This document shows, in pieces, positions 16,799 through 25,609 of a stretch of 64,000 nt of DNA (position 1 is its first letter; each line of letters begins with the position of its first letter). The stretch spans positions 62,001 to 126,000 of the forward strand of contig JAKQTP010000212.1 of assembly GCA_029563035.1 (NCBI GenBank), read 5' to 3'. The notes under the pieces were generated by a model. It was not told the origin of the DNA, ran no database searches, and saw only the letters and a list, made by a program, of their open reading frames with translations. This DNA comes from an archaeon (lineage in GTDB: Archaea; Iainarchaeota; Iainarchaeia; CSSED10-239). The position numbers and the translations under genes were made by a program.

Positions 16799-17431
16799 CT
16801 AATTATTTTCTTCTTTTAAGATTTCATATATTTCCTTGTTTAAGATTACATTATTTACTTTTCCTATCTTCTCTTTTTTTATAATTTCATTATCTTCTAG
16901 ATCTCTTAATATCCTATGGACTTTTAGTTTATTTAGCTTCGTTATTTGAACTAGTTCATATTGTCTTATTTTTCCATTATTTTCAAGAAGTGCCTGTATT
17001 AATTTTCTGTGTGTATCAGGGAGCATCTTTAAAATTAGCCCAGTATTGTTTGCCAAATGTTTTTCCGTTTTATCTACTTTACTTGACATAGCCCAGAAAA
17101 CAATAATACCAAATAACAAACCAATAAATGCAGCAAAAGGAATAAGATATTTATGATATTCAAAAACAAATGGTTTTTTCATGCGCTTAAATTCTGCATC
17201 AAGTTGTTCTTTTGTTTTGTGGGGTTGTATTTGACAACTACTATTGTCTTCATTATTATCACACAAAGCTATATATTTTTGAGTGGTGTGGCGTGTTATG
17301 GCATTGTCATCAAATATTCTTTCTCTTCTTAATTTGTCTTGTGCTGACAAAAAGAAATAAACTGAAAATATTAATAGCAAAAATGCCACAAGAATTACAA
17401 TACCCAAAACTACATTTTTCTTTATTTTCAT
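16799..17431 (-). CDS. Membrane-anchored winged-helix regulator
   Basis: A 210-residue protein with an N-terminal signal anchor, an extracytoplasmic stretch of roughly 75 residues with two cysteines, a second membrane helix (FAAFIGLLFGIIVFWAM), and a cytoplasmic C-terminal winged helix (LIQALLENNGKIRQYELVQITKLNKLKVHRILRDLE). Such proteins in archaea are presumed one-component membrane regulators. The start at 17431 is preferred to one 14 codons upstream because a TATA-like TTTTTAAATATTT lies about 25 bases before it. It is transcribed divergently from a MacB-like ABC exporter operon across a region holding five GTTTCA/TGAAAC half sites, the likely targets of this protein. Confidence 0.72.
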   Translation of the reverse strand: MKIKKNVVLGIVILVAFLLLIFSVYFFLSAQDKLRRERIFDDNAITRHTTQKYIALCDNNEDNSSCQIQPHKTKEQLDAEFKRMKKPFVFEYHKYLIPFAAFIGLLFGIIVFWAMSSKVDKTEKHLANNTGLILKMLPDTHRKLIQALLENNGKIRQYELVQITKLNKLKVHRILRDLEDNEIIKKEKIGKVNNVILNKEIYEILKEENN

Positions 17432-17466
17432 AGATATTTCTGCATCTAAATATTTAAAAAACAATT

Positions 17467-17554
17467 GTTTCATATTTTTGAAACTTTATTTTTTATAGTT
17501 TTATTATTTTGAAACCCTGTTTTTTAGTTTCAAAAAAGCATATATATAGTTTCA
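17467..17554. promoter_or_regulatory. Operator cluster of GTTTCA/TGAAAC half sites
   Basis: Five half sites: GTTTCA 17467, TGAAAC 17479, TTTTGAAAC 17507-17515, its exact complement GTTTCAAAA 17527-17535, and GTTTCA 17549. The first two and the middle two form inverted repeats. The cluster separates the divergent regulator and ABC operon, and the last two half sites bracket the operon TATA box. Confidence 0.6.
17541..17548 (+). promoter_or_regulatory. TATA box of the ABC exporter operon
   Basis: TATATATA lies 27-34 bases before the ATG at 17575, the spacing expected for a leaderless archaeal transcript. It is flanked by GTTTCA half sites. Confidence 0.5.
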
Positions 17555-17574
17555 ATTCTATAATTTATATAAAC

Positions 17575-18267
17575 ATGAAAACAAAAAAAATAATAGAAAT
17601 ACAAAATGTAACAAAAACCTATAATATGGGTGACATTAAGCTTAATGCTTTAGAAAATATAAGCTTAACTGTATCTCGTGGAGAATTTCTAATTATAATT
17701 GGACCTAGTGGTTCAGGCAAAAGCACACTTATGAACATTGTTGGTTGTCTTGACCTTCCTAGCTATGGGAAAGTATATCTAGATAATAAAGACATAACAA
17801 AAATGAGTGAAAGCAATCTTGCAAAGCTCAGAGGAAAAACCATAGGATTTATCTTTCAACAATTTAATCTTATGCCCACTTTAACTGCATTAGAAAATGT
17901 GGTTTTGCCTCTTGAATTTCAAAACGTAAATCCAACAAAAGCAAGAAAAGAAGCATTAGATAAGTTAAAAATCGTAGATTTAGAAGATAGAATAAATCAT
18001 TTACCAAAAGAACTGTCTGGAGGACAACAACAAAGAGTAGCAATTGCAAGAGCACTTTGTGGAAATCCAGAAATTATTCTTGCAGATGAACCGACAGGAA
18101 ACCTTGATTCAAAAACAGGAATATTCATTATGGATTTTCTTAAAGAATTACATGAAAAGGGCAAAACAATAATTGTAGTTACTCATGATTTAAATATTTC
18201 TAAATATGGGGACAGAATAATACATTTAATAGATGGAAAAATAAATAAAATTGAAGAAAAAAGGTGA
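17575..18267 (+). CDS. ABC transporter ATP-binding protein (MacB/LolD type)
   Basis: A 230-residue ATPase: Walker A GPSGSGKST, Q-loop IFQQFNLMPTLTALENV, signature LSGGQQQR, Walker B ILADEPTG and the switch histidine in VVTHD. The Q-loop and TLTALENV sequence are characteristic of the MacB/LolD/FtsE-like class, which drives mechanotransmission rather than substrate passage through a membrane pore. The ATG at 17575 is chosen over 17509 because the upstream codons overlap the operator and TATA box. It is first in an operon with an exported COG1361-like protein and an FtsX-fold permease. Confidence 0.93.
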   Translation: MKTKKIIEIQNVTKTYNMGDIKLNALENISLTVSRGEFLIIIGPSGSGKSTLMNIVGCLDLPSYGKVYLDNKDITKMSESNLAKLRGKTIGFIFQQFNLMPTLTALENVVLPLEFQNVNPTKARKEALDKLKIVDLEDRINHLPKELSGGQQQRVAIARALCGNPEIILADEPTGNLDSKTGIFIMDFLKELHEKGKTIIVVTHDLNISKYGDRIIHLIDGKINKIEEKR

Positions 18268-18273
18268 AAAATA

Positions 18274-19593
18274 ATGTCAAAAAGAATAATATTAGCATTG
18301 CTTTGTGTGTTAATACTGCCAAGTATTTTCGCAACAGATACAGAAGGGATTAACTTAAGTGCAACATTAATTAACCAAATTCCTGATCCTGTTAGAGCCG
18401 GAGAAATAGTAGAGTTTAGATTTAGCATTCAAAATTATGGAAGTGCCAGCGTAAATGATGCAATCATCTCTCTTGAAACCGGCTATCCTTTTGAAGAAAT
18501 GCCAGGAGAAAACTATAATATAACAATAAATAAGATTTCTGCATATCAAAATTCAGAATATGCAATAACAACAAAATACAAGTTATTAGTTAACAAAGAT
18601 GCACCAAATGGAGAATATGAAATTAAATTAAAAATAAATACTAACAACAACATTACAAACATCTATACTTTTGATGTTTTTGTGACAGGAAAAGAATATG
18701 CACAAATAATTACAATCAATAAATCAAATATTGATTTTGGGAAAGTTGAACAGCTTGATTTCTTAATAAGTAATACAGGCAATTCACAACTTAAAAATTT
18801 AGTTTTTTCATGGACAGATCCCACTGAAACTTTACTTCCTGTTAATTCTGATAATACAAAATATATTAAATATTTAGATGTGGGTGCATCAACAACAGTT
18901 AGTTACAAAGTTATGGCTAATAGTAATGCAGATCCAGGACTTTATAAAATTGATCTTTCTTTAGAATTTGAAAACGAAGATTACAACGATACCAAAATAA
19001 ATACAATTGCAGGAATTTTTGTAGGAGGACAAACAAACTTTGATATTACTTTTTCAGAAAGCAATAGTGGAAATATATCTCTTTCTATTGCTAATGTTGG
19101 AAACAATCCCGCATATGCAATTAATGTTATTATTCCTGAACAAGAAAATTACAAAGTAAGTGGAACCAACTCTTCAATTTTAGGCAATCTTGATAAAGGA
19201 GATTACACAATTGCTTCTTTTAATATAAGTCCAAAAAGAAGCTTTGATACAAACTCAATGCCTACAAACCAAATACCAAGAAGAACAGATAAAAACGATA
19301 ATTTACCATATGCAAATCCTACACATCAAAACAATCTAGAAGTTACAATAGAATACACGGACTCTATGGGACAAAGAAACTCAATAACAAAAAAAGTAAA
19401 TATTAGTTCAAATACAAATGTAGCTCCTAGCGAAATAACAAACAACACAAATTCCGGATATGTCGCACAATTTAATAGAAGAAGCCCAAGAACTAATTGG
19501 TATGTCTATATCATTATTGGATTAGTTTCTTTAGTTGCATTATTTTATGCACATAAATTTTATACAAAAAATAGCAAAAAGAAAAAACAATGA
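18274..19593 (+). CDS. Exported COG1361-type (S-layer-domain-like) protein of ABC exporter
   Basis: A 439-residue protein with a signal peptide (residues 1-20), several immunoglobulin-like beta domains rich in Asn and Thr (for example PDPVRAGEIVEFRFSIQNYG, LDFLISNTGNSQLKN, ISLSIANVGNNPAYA), and a C-terminal membrane helix followed by a basic tail. The NEW3/CARDB-like repeats match COG1361 proteins often found in archaeal MacB-type operons. Placed between ATPase and permease, it is probably the extracytoplasmic partner that replaces the MacA periplasmic adaptor. The Shine-Dalgarno AAAAAGGTG overlaps the ATPase stop region. Its last four bases overlap the permease start (ATGA). Confidence 0.75.
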   Translation: MSKRIILALLCVLILPSIFATDTEGINLSATLINQIPDPVRAGEIVEFRFSIQNYGSASVNDAIISLETGYPFEEMPGENYNITINKISAYQNSEYAITTKYKLLVNKDAPNGEYEIKLKINTNNNITNIYTFDVFVTGKEYAQIITINKSNIDFGKVEQLDFLISNTGNSQLKNLVFSWTDPTETLLPVNSDNTKYIKYLDVGASTTVSYKVMANSNADPGLYKIDLSLEFENEDYNDTKINTIAGIFVGGQTNFDITFSESNSGNISLSIANVGNNPAYAINVIIPEQENYKVSGTNSSILGNLDKGDYTIASFNISPKRSFDTNSMPTNQIPRRTDKNDNLPYANPTHQNNLEVTIEYTDSMGQRNSITKKVNISSNTNVAPSEITNNTNSGYVAQFNRRSPRTNWYVYIIIGLVSLVALFYAHKFYTKNSKKKKQ

Positions 19594-20840
19594 GATTTAA
19601 AAAGATCATAGAACTTGCTGTAAACTATGTAATTCATAGTAAATTAAGAAGCTGGTTAACCATCTTAGGTATAGTTATAGGAGTTTCTTCTTTTGTTGCT
19701 ATATTGGCACTTGGAGAAGGAATGAACCAAGATATTGAAAATCGAATGGCTTCTTTACAAGTTGATCAAATAAACATAACTACCGGCTTTTCTAGGGCAA
19801 TGGGGGCAATGCCTGGTTTTGAAGGTGGAGGTCCTCGTGGCTCTGGCGGAATAAGAAATCCAGAAAGTACATCAAAAGACACAAATCTCACAAAAAAAGA
19901 CATTGCATCAATCAAAGGATTACCTGAAATTGATGTAATAAGCACAGAAGTTTCAGGAAGAGAAACCATTTATTATAATGGAGAGAAAATTGAGAGGGGC
20001 ATATTGGGAGTAGATGTGATTAATTGGTTACAAATTACAAACCTAGAACTAACAAGTGGAAGACTTCTTGGACCTTCAGATAAATACTCTGTATTAATTG
20101 GAAACAGAATAGCAACAGAAAGTTTCTCTAAAGAAATACCATTAAATTCTTTAATAACAATAAATAACAAATCCTTTAGGGTTGTTGGGATTATAAAAAA
20201 CAGTCAGGAAATAATAATACCACAAGATATTGCCTACATTGTGTTGCCAGATACTACACCTAATAAATATGATAGAATTATTGTTAAGGCTTCGAGTGTT
20301 GATGATGTAAATTATCTAACTACAGAAATAACAAACAGATTAATGATGTCAAGACATGTTACAGCAAGAACAAAAGATTTCTCTGTATCTGCAGTAAAAG
20401 ACAATATTGAAAGAATGAGTGAGATGAGTAATTCTATGATACTATTCCTTGCTATAATTGCAGCAATTTCTTTAATTGTTGGAGCTATTGGCATTGCCAA
20501 CACAATGTTTACCTCTGTTCTTGAGAAAACAAAAGAAATTGGAATTATGAAATCAATTGGGGCAACCAACAATGATATACTTTTAATCTTTATTTGCACT
20601 TCTGCTTTCTATGGGATAGTAGGTGGAATTTTGGGCGTACTTCTTGGAGGAGCAATATCTGGCACTCTTGGTTCATATATTGGTATAACTATGGTAAGGG
20701 GAGGAGGCAATAGTGCATTATCCTTTACTCTTGCTCTAAAGGGTGTACTTCTTGCAACAGGGATTAGCATTATCTCTGGATTCTTTCCAGCATATCGTGC
20801 TTCAAAGCTAAAACCAGTAGATGCTCTAAGATACGAATGA
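19590..20840 (+). CDS. MacB-like ABC transporter permease (FtsX fold)
   Basis: A 416-residue permease: N-terminal cytoplasmic helix and first membrane segment (LRSWLTILGIVIGVSSFVAILALG), a large extracytoplasmic MacB-PCD domain of about 230 residues, then three C-terminal membrane helices. The conserved FtsX segment EIGIMKSIGATNNDILLIF lies between the second and third, and the protein ends FPAYRASKLKPVDALRYE. Works as a dimer with the upstream ATPase, possibly exporting peptides, lipids or antibiotics. It overlaps the preceding gene by ATGA. A Gly/Pro-rich loop (AMGAMPGFEGGGPRGSGG) in the outer domain is a low-complexity addition. Confidence 0.92.
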   Translation: MRFKKIIELAVNYVIHSKLRSWLTILGIVIGVSSFVAILALGEGMNQDIENRMASLQVDQINITTGFSRAMGAMPGFEGGGPRGSGGIRNPESTSKDTNLTKKDIASIKGLPEIDVISTEVSGRETIYYNGEKIERGILGVDVINWLQITNLELTSGRLLGPSDKYSVLIGNRIATESFSKEIPLNSLITINNKSFRVVGIIKNSQEIIIPQDIAYIVLPDTTPNKYDRIIVKASSVDDVNYLTTEITNRLMMSRHVTARTKDFSVSAVKDNIERMSEMSNSMILFLAIIAAISLIVGAIGIANTMFTSVLEKTKEIGIMKSIGATNNDILLIFICTSAFYGIVGGILGVLLGGAISGTLGSYIGITMVRGGGNSALSFTLALKGVLLATGISIISGFFPAYRASKLKPVDALRYE

Positions 20841-20953
20841 TTTTTTTTCAGAAAAATTTATGTCTTTAGGTTTTATAGTGTGCCTAAAAAAATAAATATT
20901 CTTTATTTTAATATATATTAAAATACATTTCTAAACCTAAATATATATTTAAC

Positions 20954-22888
20954 ATGAACAAATTTAAACTTGTTGCCCCTTTTTCTCCAGATGGAGACCA
21001 GCCTCATGCAATCAAACAGCTATCAGCAGGGCTTAATAAAAAGTTTAAGAAAGTGCAGACTCTTCTTGGAGTTACGGGCTCAGGAAAAAGTTTTACAATC
21101 TCAAACGTTATTGCTAACTATAACAGACCAACTCTTGTCTTGGCACATAACAAAACTTTGGCTGCTCAGCTCTATAATGAACTTAAGGAGTACTTTCCAG
21201 AAAATAAAGTAGAATATTTTGTCTCATATTATGATTATTATCAACCAGAAAGCTACATTCCTCAAAAAGACCTTTACATTGAGAAAAACACAAAAATAAA
21301 CGACAAGATAGAACAAATGAGGCTTTCTGCAACTACTTCTCTTATCTCAAGAAACGACGTCATTGTTGTTGCTTCTGTCTCTTGTATCTATGGCCTTGGC
21401 AACCCAGAAACTTTCAAAGAAAAAGGATTTACAATTACAAAGGGGCAAAAACTTAAAAGAACAGAATTATTAAGACAATTAATAGATATACAATTTGAAA
21501 GAAACGACATGGAGCTAGAGCCAGGAAGATTTAGAGTTAAAGGAGATGTCATTGATCTCTCTCCAGGCTATACTCAAAACATCATAAGAATAGAATTATT
21601 TGGCGAAATTGTTGACAGAATCACAGAGATAGACAAGATTACTAATCAAAAAATAAGTGACTTTGATAAATTTTATGTTCATCCTGCTAAGCAATTTGTT
21701 ATAACTAAAGAATCTCTTTTGCCAGCTATCAAATCAATCAAAGAAGAACTAGAAGGAAGACTTCCAGAGCTTGAACCACTTGAAGCACACAGGCTAAAAC
21801 AAAGAACTCTTTATGATATTGAGATGATAGAAGAAACAGGCTATTGTAATGGCATAGAAAACTATTCTCGCCACTTTGATGGAAGAAAACCAGGAGAAAG
21901 GCCTTTTTGTCTTCTTGATTATTTCCCTGATGATTTCTTATTGATAATTGATGAAAGCCACCAGACAATACCTCAGCTTCACGGGATGTTTGCAGGGGAT
22001 TATTCTAGAAAGAAAACACTTGTTGATTACGGGTTTAGACTTCCTTCTGCTTTTGATAATCGCCCATTAAAATTTAAAGAATTTGAAAAGTTCATGGATA
22101 ATGTTATTTTTGTTTCAGCAACTCCTTCTGAATATGAATTGAAGTCCTCTTTCCAGGTTGTTGAACAGATTATCAGGCCAACAGGCCTAGTGGATCCTCC
22201 TGTCTTTATCAAGCCATCTAAAAACCAAATTGAAGATCTTTTAATAAATATTAGAAAAACAATAAAGAAAGGAAACAGATGTCTTGTTACTGCTTTAACA
22301 AAAAAGCTTGCAGAAGAACTGGCTGATTTCTTATCTCGTCAAGGGATCAAAACAAGATATCTTCATTCAGAGATAAAAACTCTAGAAAGAACAGAGATTA
22401 TTCGTGAGCTTCGTTTAGGTAAGTTTGATGTGCTTGTAGGTATTAATCTTTTAAGAGAAGGAATTGATACCCCAGAAGTTAGCTTTGTTGGAATAATTGA
22501 TGCAGACAAGGAGGGCTTTTTAAGAGACCAAAGAAGCCTAATACAGATTATTGGAAGAGCAGCAAGAAACTCTGAATCTTATGTGCATCTCTATGCTGAC
22601 AAGATGACAGAATCCATCAAAGGCGCAGTAAAAGAAACAGAAAGAAGAAGAAAGATACAGATAGATTACAATATGCAAAACAATATTATTCCAAAGACCA
22701 TTATTAAACCAATAAGGGAAAAAGAAATTGATGAGATTAAAGACATCATGCACATACCAAGACCAGAAATACCAAACCTAATTATAGAGCTTGAAAAGCA
22801 AATGAGCGAGGCCTCAGAAAAGCTTGACTTTGAGACAGCCATAAGGCTTAGAGATAAGATAAAAGAACTAAAGAAAAGAGTAATTTAG
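20954..22888 (+). CDS. uvrB: Excinuclease ABC subunit B
   Basis: The helicase-like damage-verification subunit of UvrABC. The 644 residues start with LVAPFSPDGDQPHAI and Walker A GVTGSGKS, then the beta-hairpin YYDYYQPESYIP that probes the strands, DESH (motif II in LLIIDESHQTIPQL), SATPSEYEL, and helicase motifs V/VI (GINLLREGID, QIIGRAARN). The C-terminal UVR motif (LDFETAIRLRDKIKELKK) binds UvrC. Length and motif set are standard. It has its own promoter: a TATA-like ATATATATT lies shortly before the ATG, with no Shine-Dalgarno sequence. uvrA and uvrC lie upstream on the same strand. Confidence 0.97.
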   Translation: MNKFKLVAPFSPDGDQPHAIKQLSAGLNKKFKKVQTLLGVTGSGKSFTISNVIANYNRPTLVLAHNKTLAAQLYNELKEYFPENKVEYFVSYYDYYQPESYIPQKDLYIEKNTKINDKIEQMRLSATTSLISRNDVIVVASVSCIYGLGNPETFKEKGFTITKGQKLKRTELLRQLIDIQFERNDMELEPGRFRVKGDVIDLSPGYTQNIIRIELFGEIVDRITEIDKITNQKISDFDKFYVHPAKQFVITKESLLPAIKSIKEELEGRLPELEPLEAHRLKQRTLYDIEMIEETGYCNGIENYSRHFDGRKPGERPFCLLDYFPDDFLLIIDESHQTIPQLHGMFAGDYSRKKTLVDYGFRLPSAFDNRPLKFKEFEKFMDNVIFVSATPSEYELKSSFQVVEQIIRPTGLVDPPVFIKPSKNQIEDLLINIRKTIKKGNRCLVTALTKKLAEELADFLSRQGIKTRYLHSEIKTLERTEIIRELRLGKFDVLVGINLLREGIDTPEVSFVGIIDADKEGFLRDQRSLIQIIGRAARNSESYVHLYADKMTESIKGAVKETERRRKIQIDYNMQNNIIPKTIIKPIREKEIDEIKDIMHIPRPEIPNLIIELEKQMSEASEKLDFETAIRLRDKIKELKKRVI

Positions 22889-22893
22889 TAAAG

Positions 22894-22902
22894 TTTATAT
22901 AA
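22894..22902 (+). promoter_or_regulatory. TATA box for DUF2238-like gene
   Basis: TTTATATAA is centred about 29 bases before the ATG at 22927 with no Shine-Dalgarno sequence between, the layout of a leaderless archaeal promoter. Confidence 0.45.
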
Positions 22903-22926
22903 TCTAATAAACAATAGATATTTATT

Positions 22927-23616
22927 ATGAAACTAGGATTACCCAGAACAGAGAAAGTTCTAAACTATATCACTTATGGAACAATACTTTCTTTAGTTAT
23001 AGCTGTTGTTCTTGAAATAATAAATAAAAACTATGAGTTTCTTTATATTACGATTCTTTCCATAATCTTGTGCTTAGTGCCTTTTTTCATTCAAAGAAAA
23101 TATGAGATCAGATTGCCTTCTGAAATACAATTGGCAACTGTGTTATTTATTTATTCAGGTATTTTCCTAGGAGAAGTTCAAAATTTCTATGTTAAATATT
23201 GGTGGTGGGATTCATTATTACACACCTTTTCTGGCTTTGCTATGGGCCTTGTAGTCTTTGGAGCATTGTATGTTCTGTACAAGACACAAAAAATAAAGAC
23301 AAAACCAATATTTATTGCAATTATTATTTTTAGTGTAACAATGACAATCGGAGTTCTTTGGGAGATATATGAATTTAGCTTTGATAGCTTTGCTGGAGGA
23401 AACATGCAAAGAGCAAAAAACCTTTGCCCAGAAACAGGTTACTGTGATTCTCGTCTGGGATTAATGGATACTATGAAGGATTTCATGCTTAATGGTATTG
23501 GCGCAATATTCGCATCTGTCTTAGGTTATATCTATATAAAGAAAGGCGAGCAATTTCTTCTTAATGGAATGATTAAAAGATTTATAGAAAATAATCCTAA
23601 ATTATTCTATAAATAG
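22927..23616 (+). CDS. DUF2238-like integral membrane protein
   Basis: A 229-residue protein with about six membrane helices. The central stretch WWWDSLLHTFSGFAMGLVVFG and the later IGVLWEIYEFSFD match the H...G/WE(I/L)xEF pattern of DUF2238 (YjdF-like) proteins, whose function is unknown. Conserved His and Glu in membrane helices could bind a metal. A Cys pair (LCPETGYCDSRLGLMDTMKD) lies before the last helices, with the family motif DTMKD. The gene is monocistronic and converges with a methyltransferase-like gene one base beyond its stop. Confidence 0.75.
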   Translation: MKLGLPRTEKVLNYITYGTILSLVIAVVLEIINKNYEFLYITILSIILCLVPFFIQRKYEIRLPSEIQLATVLFIYSGIFLGEVQNFYVKYWWWDSLLHTFSGFAMGLVVFGALYVLYKTQKIKTKPIFIAIIIFSVTMTIGVLWEIYEFSFDSFAGGNMQRAKNLCPETGYCDSRLGLMDTMKDFMLNGIGAIFASVLGYIYIKKGEQFLLNGMIKRFIENNPKLFYK

Positions 23617-23617
23617 T

Positions 23618-24460
23618 TTATTTTCTCTCAACTTTTATATATCTTATATATCTATTTTCTAAGTCTTTTTGAAAACCAGTTGGAGTTGTTACAGAATCAA
23701 GATAAACAATATCAGAAAAGCTAAACTGTTGTGAATATTTTTTACCACCATAACTTTCCAGAAATCTACTAACTACTTCTGGTAATCTATCAAGCTGATT
23801 AATCATTCTTTTTCTGTGTTTTTCAGGGATATCAAAATGGCCTTTTCGAAAATCAGTAATTCTTTCTTTTGTTGGTACTTCAATATATGCAACACCACCT
23901 TTTCTTAGCATACAAGAAGCATTAAAAACATTAAATGCAGGATAAAGTGTGTGAAGACCTACACTTGATGGCGCCATTACCAAATCATATCTTCCTTTAA
24001 TTTTAGATATTAATCTTTTATTTGCTTTTGGTTCTTGGGCAATTTGTTCTAATGCTTTTCCTGAAGATAAATCTTTTCTAACTATTCTTTTACTTAATAA
24101 TTCAGGATTTATTGTTTTGTGTAAACCTAAAACATCTATTTGTGGATTAATATTATTACTTTTTAATTCAATATTCAAACGAGCAATATCATGACCTGCA
24201 CCAGGTCCCAAGATTAGTAATTTAGGATGTTTATTTCCTGATTTTATTAAATGATTGATTGGATCTTTTCTTAAAATTTTAGAATTTATTCGCTTAAATC
24301 TGACTCGTTGACCTTGGTTAGGCCAAGAATCTTTTTTCCACCCTTCTGCTCTAAATTCTACTGATTGTTTTAATTCTCTTTTTTTACCTACTTTTGGTTT
24401 AAGTTGAGATTTTGGTTTAGGTTTGGGTTTAAGAATTCTCCTTGCTAATTTCAATGCCAT
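23618..24460 (-). CDS. Methyltransferase-like protein with basic N-terminal tail
   Basis: A 280-residue protein. Residues 1-35 form a Lys/Pro-rich tail (MALKLARRILKPKPKPK...). The core holds LLILGPGAGHDIARL, which resembles SAM-binding motif I of Rossmann methyltransferases, then RYDLVMAPSSVGLHTLYPAFNVFN and a LRKGGVAYIEVP strand in the motif IV-V positions. Substrate unknown. The N-terminal tail resembles those of the acyltransferase at 32914 and the kinase-like proteins at 31510 and 1, though the enzyme folds differ. Confidence 0.55.
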   Translation of the reverse strand: MALKLARRILKPKPKPKSQLKPKVGKKRELKQSVEFRAEGWKKDSWPNQGQRVRFKRINSKILRKDPINHLIKSGNKHPKLLILGPGAGHDIARLNIELKSNNINPQIDVLGLHKTINPELLSKRIVRKDLSSGKALEQIAQEPKANKRLISKIKGRYDLVMAPSSVGLHTLYPAFNVFNASCMLRKGGVAYIEVPTKERITDFRKGHFDIPEKHRKRMINQLDRLPEVVSRFLESYGGKKYSQQFSFSDIVYLDSVTTPTGFQKDLENRYIRYIKVERK

Positions 24461-24473
24461 AAATATCTTAAGT

Positions 24474-25496
24474 TTAGATTTCTTTTAAAACATACTCTTT
24501 TGTTCCAAGACCAATACTTTCTGCATAATCAAAGGTCTTTTCCCCACCAAATACTTTTCTGTTTTCTCTCTTGTTTAAAATATCATAACACGCCTTATCA
24601 AGAGCAACAGGGTCAGTTCCTGCAAGTATTCCTATGTCTTTAGCTATTATCTTTGTACGCGACATACAATCACAGTTGTCTGTAATGTTTAGTAAGAAGT
24701 TAATATAAAGTATTTTAACATCCTTGTTTGCTTTTGTTGCAGCCAAGGCATATTCGCAAAGTTTTTCCTCAAAGACGCCAGGCATTGTTGATATCCAATT
24801 AACAGTACATGCACGATGAGGACAAATAGCTATACATTTTGCACAGCCAATACATTTTTTGGTGTCAATGCGAGGAATTATGCCAATGGTTATTGCATTA
24901 ACTGGGCAGTTCTGTTCACATAGACGACACCTTTTACATTTCAGAGGGTTGATTATTGGTTTGGCATTAGAATGCATGTCTAGTTTTCCTGGGCGTGCTG
25001 CAAAGCCCATACCAAGTTGTTTGATTGCCCCGCCAAAGCCAGCAAGACTATGCCCTTTAAAATGAGAAAATACAATTATTTGATTAAAGTCGCCATAGGC
25101 TTTTCCAATTTTGCATTTTTGAAAATGTTTTTTATTAATTTCTACTTCTATAAACTCTTCGCCAGTATCTCCATCTGCAATGATTATTGGAAGATTAGTA
25201 AAGCCATGTTCTCTTGCTAGTTGAATATGGCTATCTTTTGCTGTTCTTTTGCTCTTATATAATACATTTGTTTCTATATAAGCTGGGCTTCCTCTATTTA
25301 GCTTAATATAATTTATAAGCTTGTCATAATTTTTAGGAGAAATAAAAGTATTGTTTCCTTCTTCTCCAAAATGCACTTTGATTGCCAAGTTATCAACAAA
25401 GCCAGGATTAATTTTTTTAAACACCTCAATTACAGCAAGATTTATCTCTTCTGTTTTAGAATAACTATCAATTGCTTTAAAATATACTTCTGACAT
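24474..25496 (-). CDS. DUF362 protein with two 4Fe-4S clusters
   Basis: A 340-residue protein. The N-terminal and C-terminal DUF362 segments (KVHFGEEGN, FSHFKGHSLAGFGGAIKQLGMG, GTDPVALDKACYDIL) surround a ferredoxin insert with two CxxCxxCxxxC sites: CKRCRLCEQNCPVNAI and CIGCAKCIAICPHRAC. This is the usual archaeal form of the family, which is thought to move electrons between ferredoxin and an unknown partner. Length is typical. It is separated by about 110 bases from the methyltransferase upstream. Confidence 0.88.
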   Translation of the reverse strand: MSEVYFKAIDSYSKTEEINLAVIEVFKKINPGFVDNLAIKVHFGEEGNNTFISPKNYDKLINYIKLNRGSPAYIETNVLYKSKRTAKDSHIQLAREHGFTNLPIIIADGDTGEEFIEVEINKKHFQKCKIGKAYGDFNQIIVFSHFKGHSLAGFGGAIKQLGMGFAARPGKLDMHSNAKPIINPLKCKRCRLCEQNCPVNAITIGIIPRIDTKKCIGCAKCIAICPHRACTVNWISTMPGVFEEKLCEYALAATKANKDVKILYINFLLNITDNCDCMSRTKIIAKDIGILAGTDPVALDKACYDILNKRENRKVFGGEKTFDYAESIGLGTKEYVLKEI

Positions 25497-25609
25497 AACT
25501 TATCACACAATAAATAAATAACATCAAACAATATATAAAGATTATTTAATCTTTATGGTTATTAAAAAATAAAGAACATTTCTAAATCTATAGAAAAACC
25601 CAAAGATCT

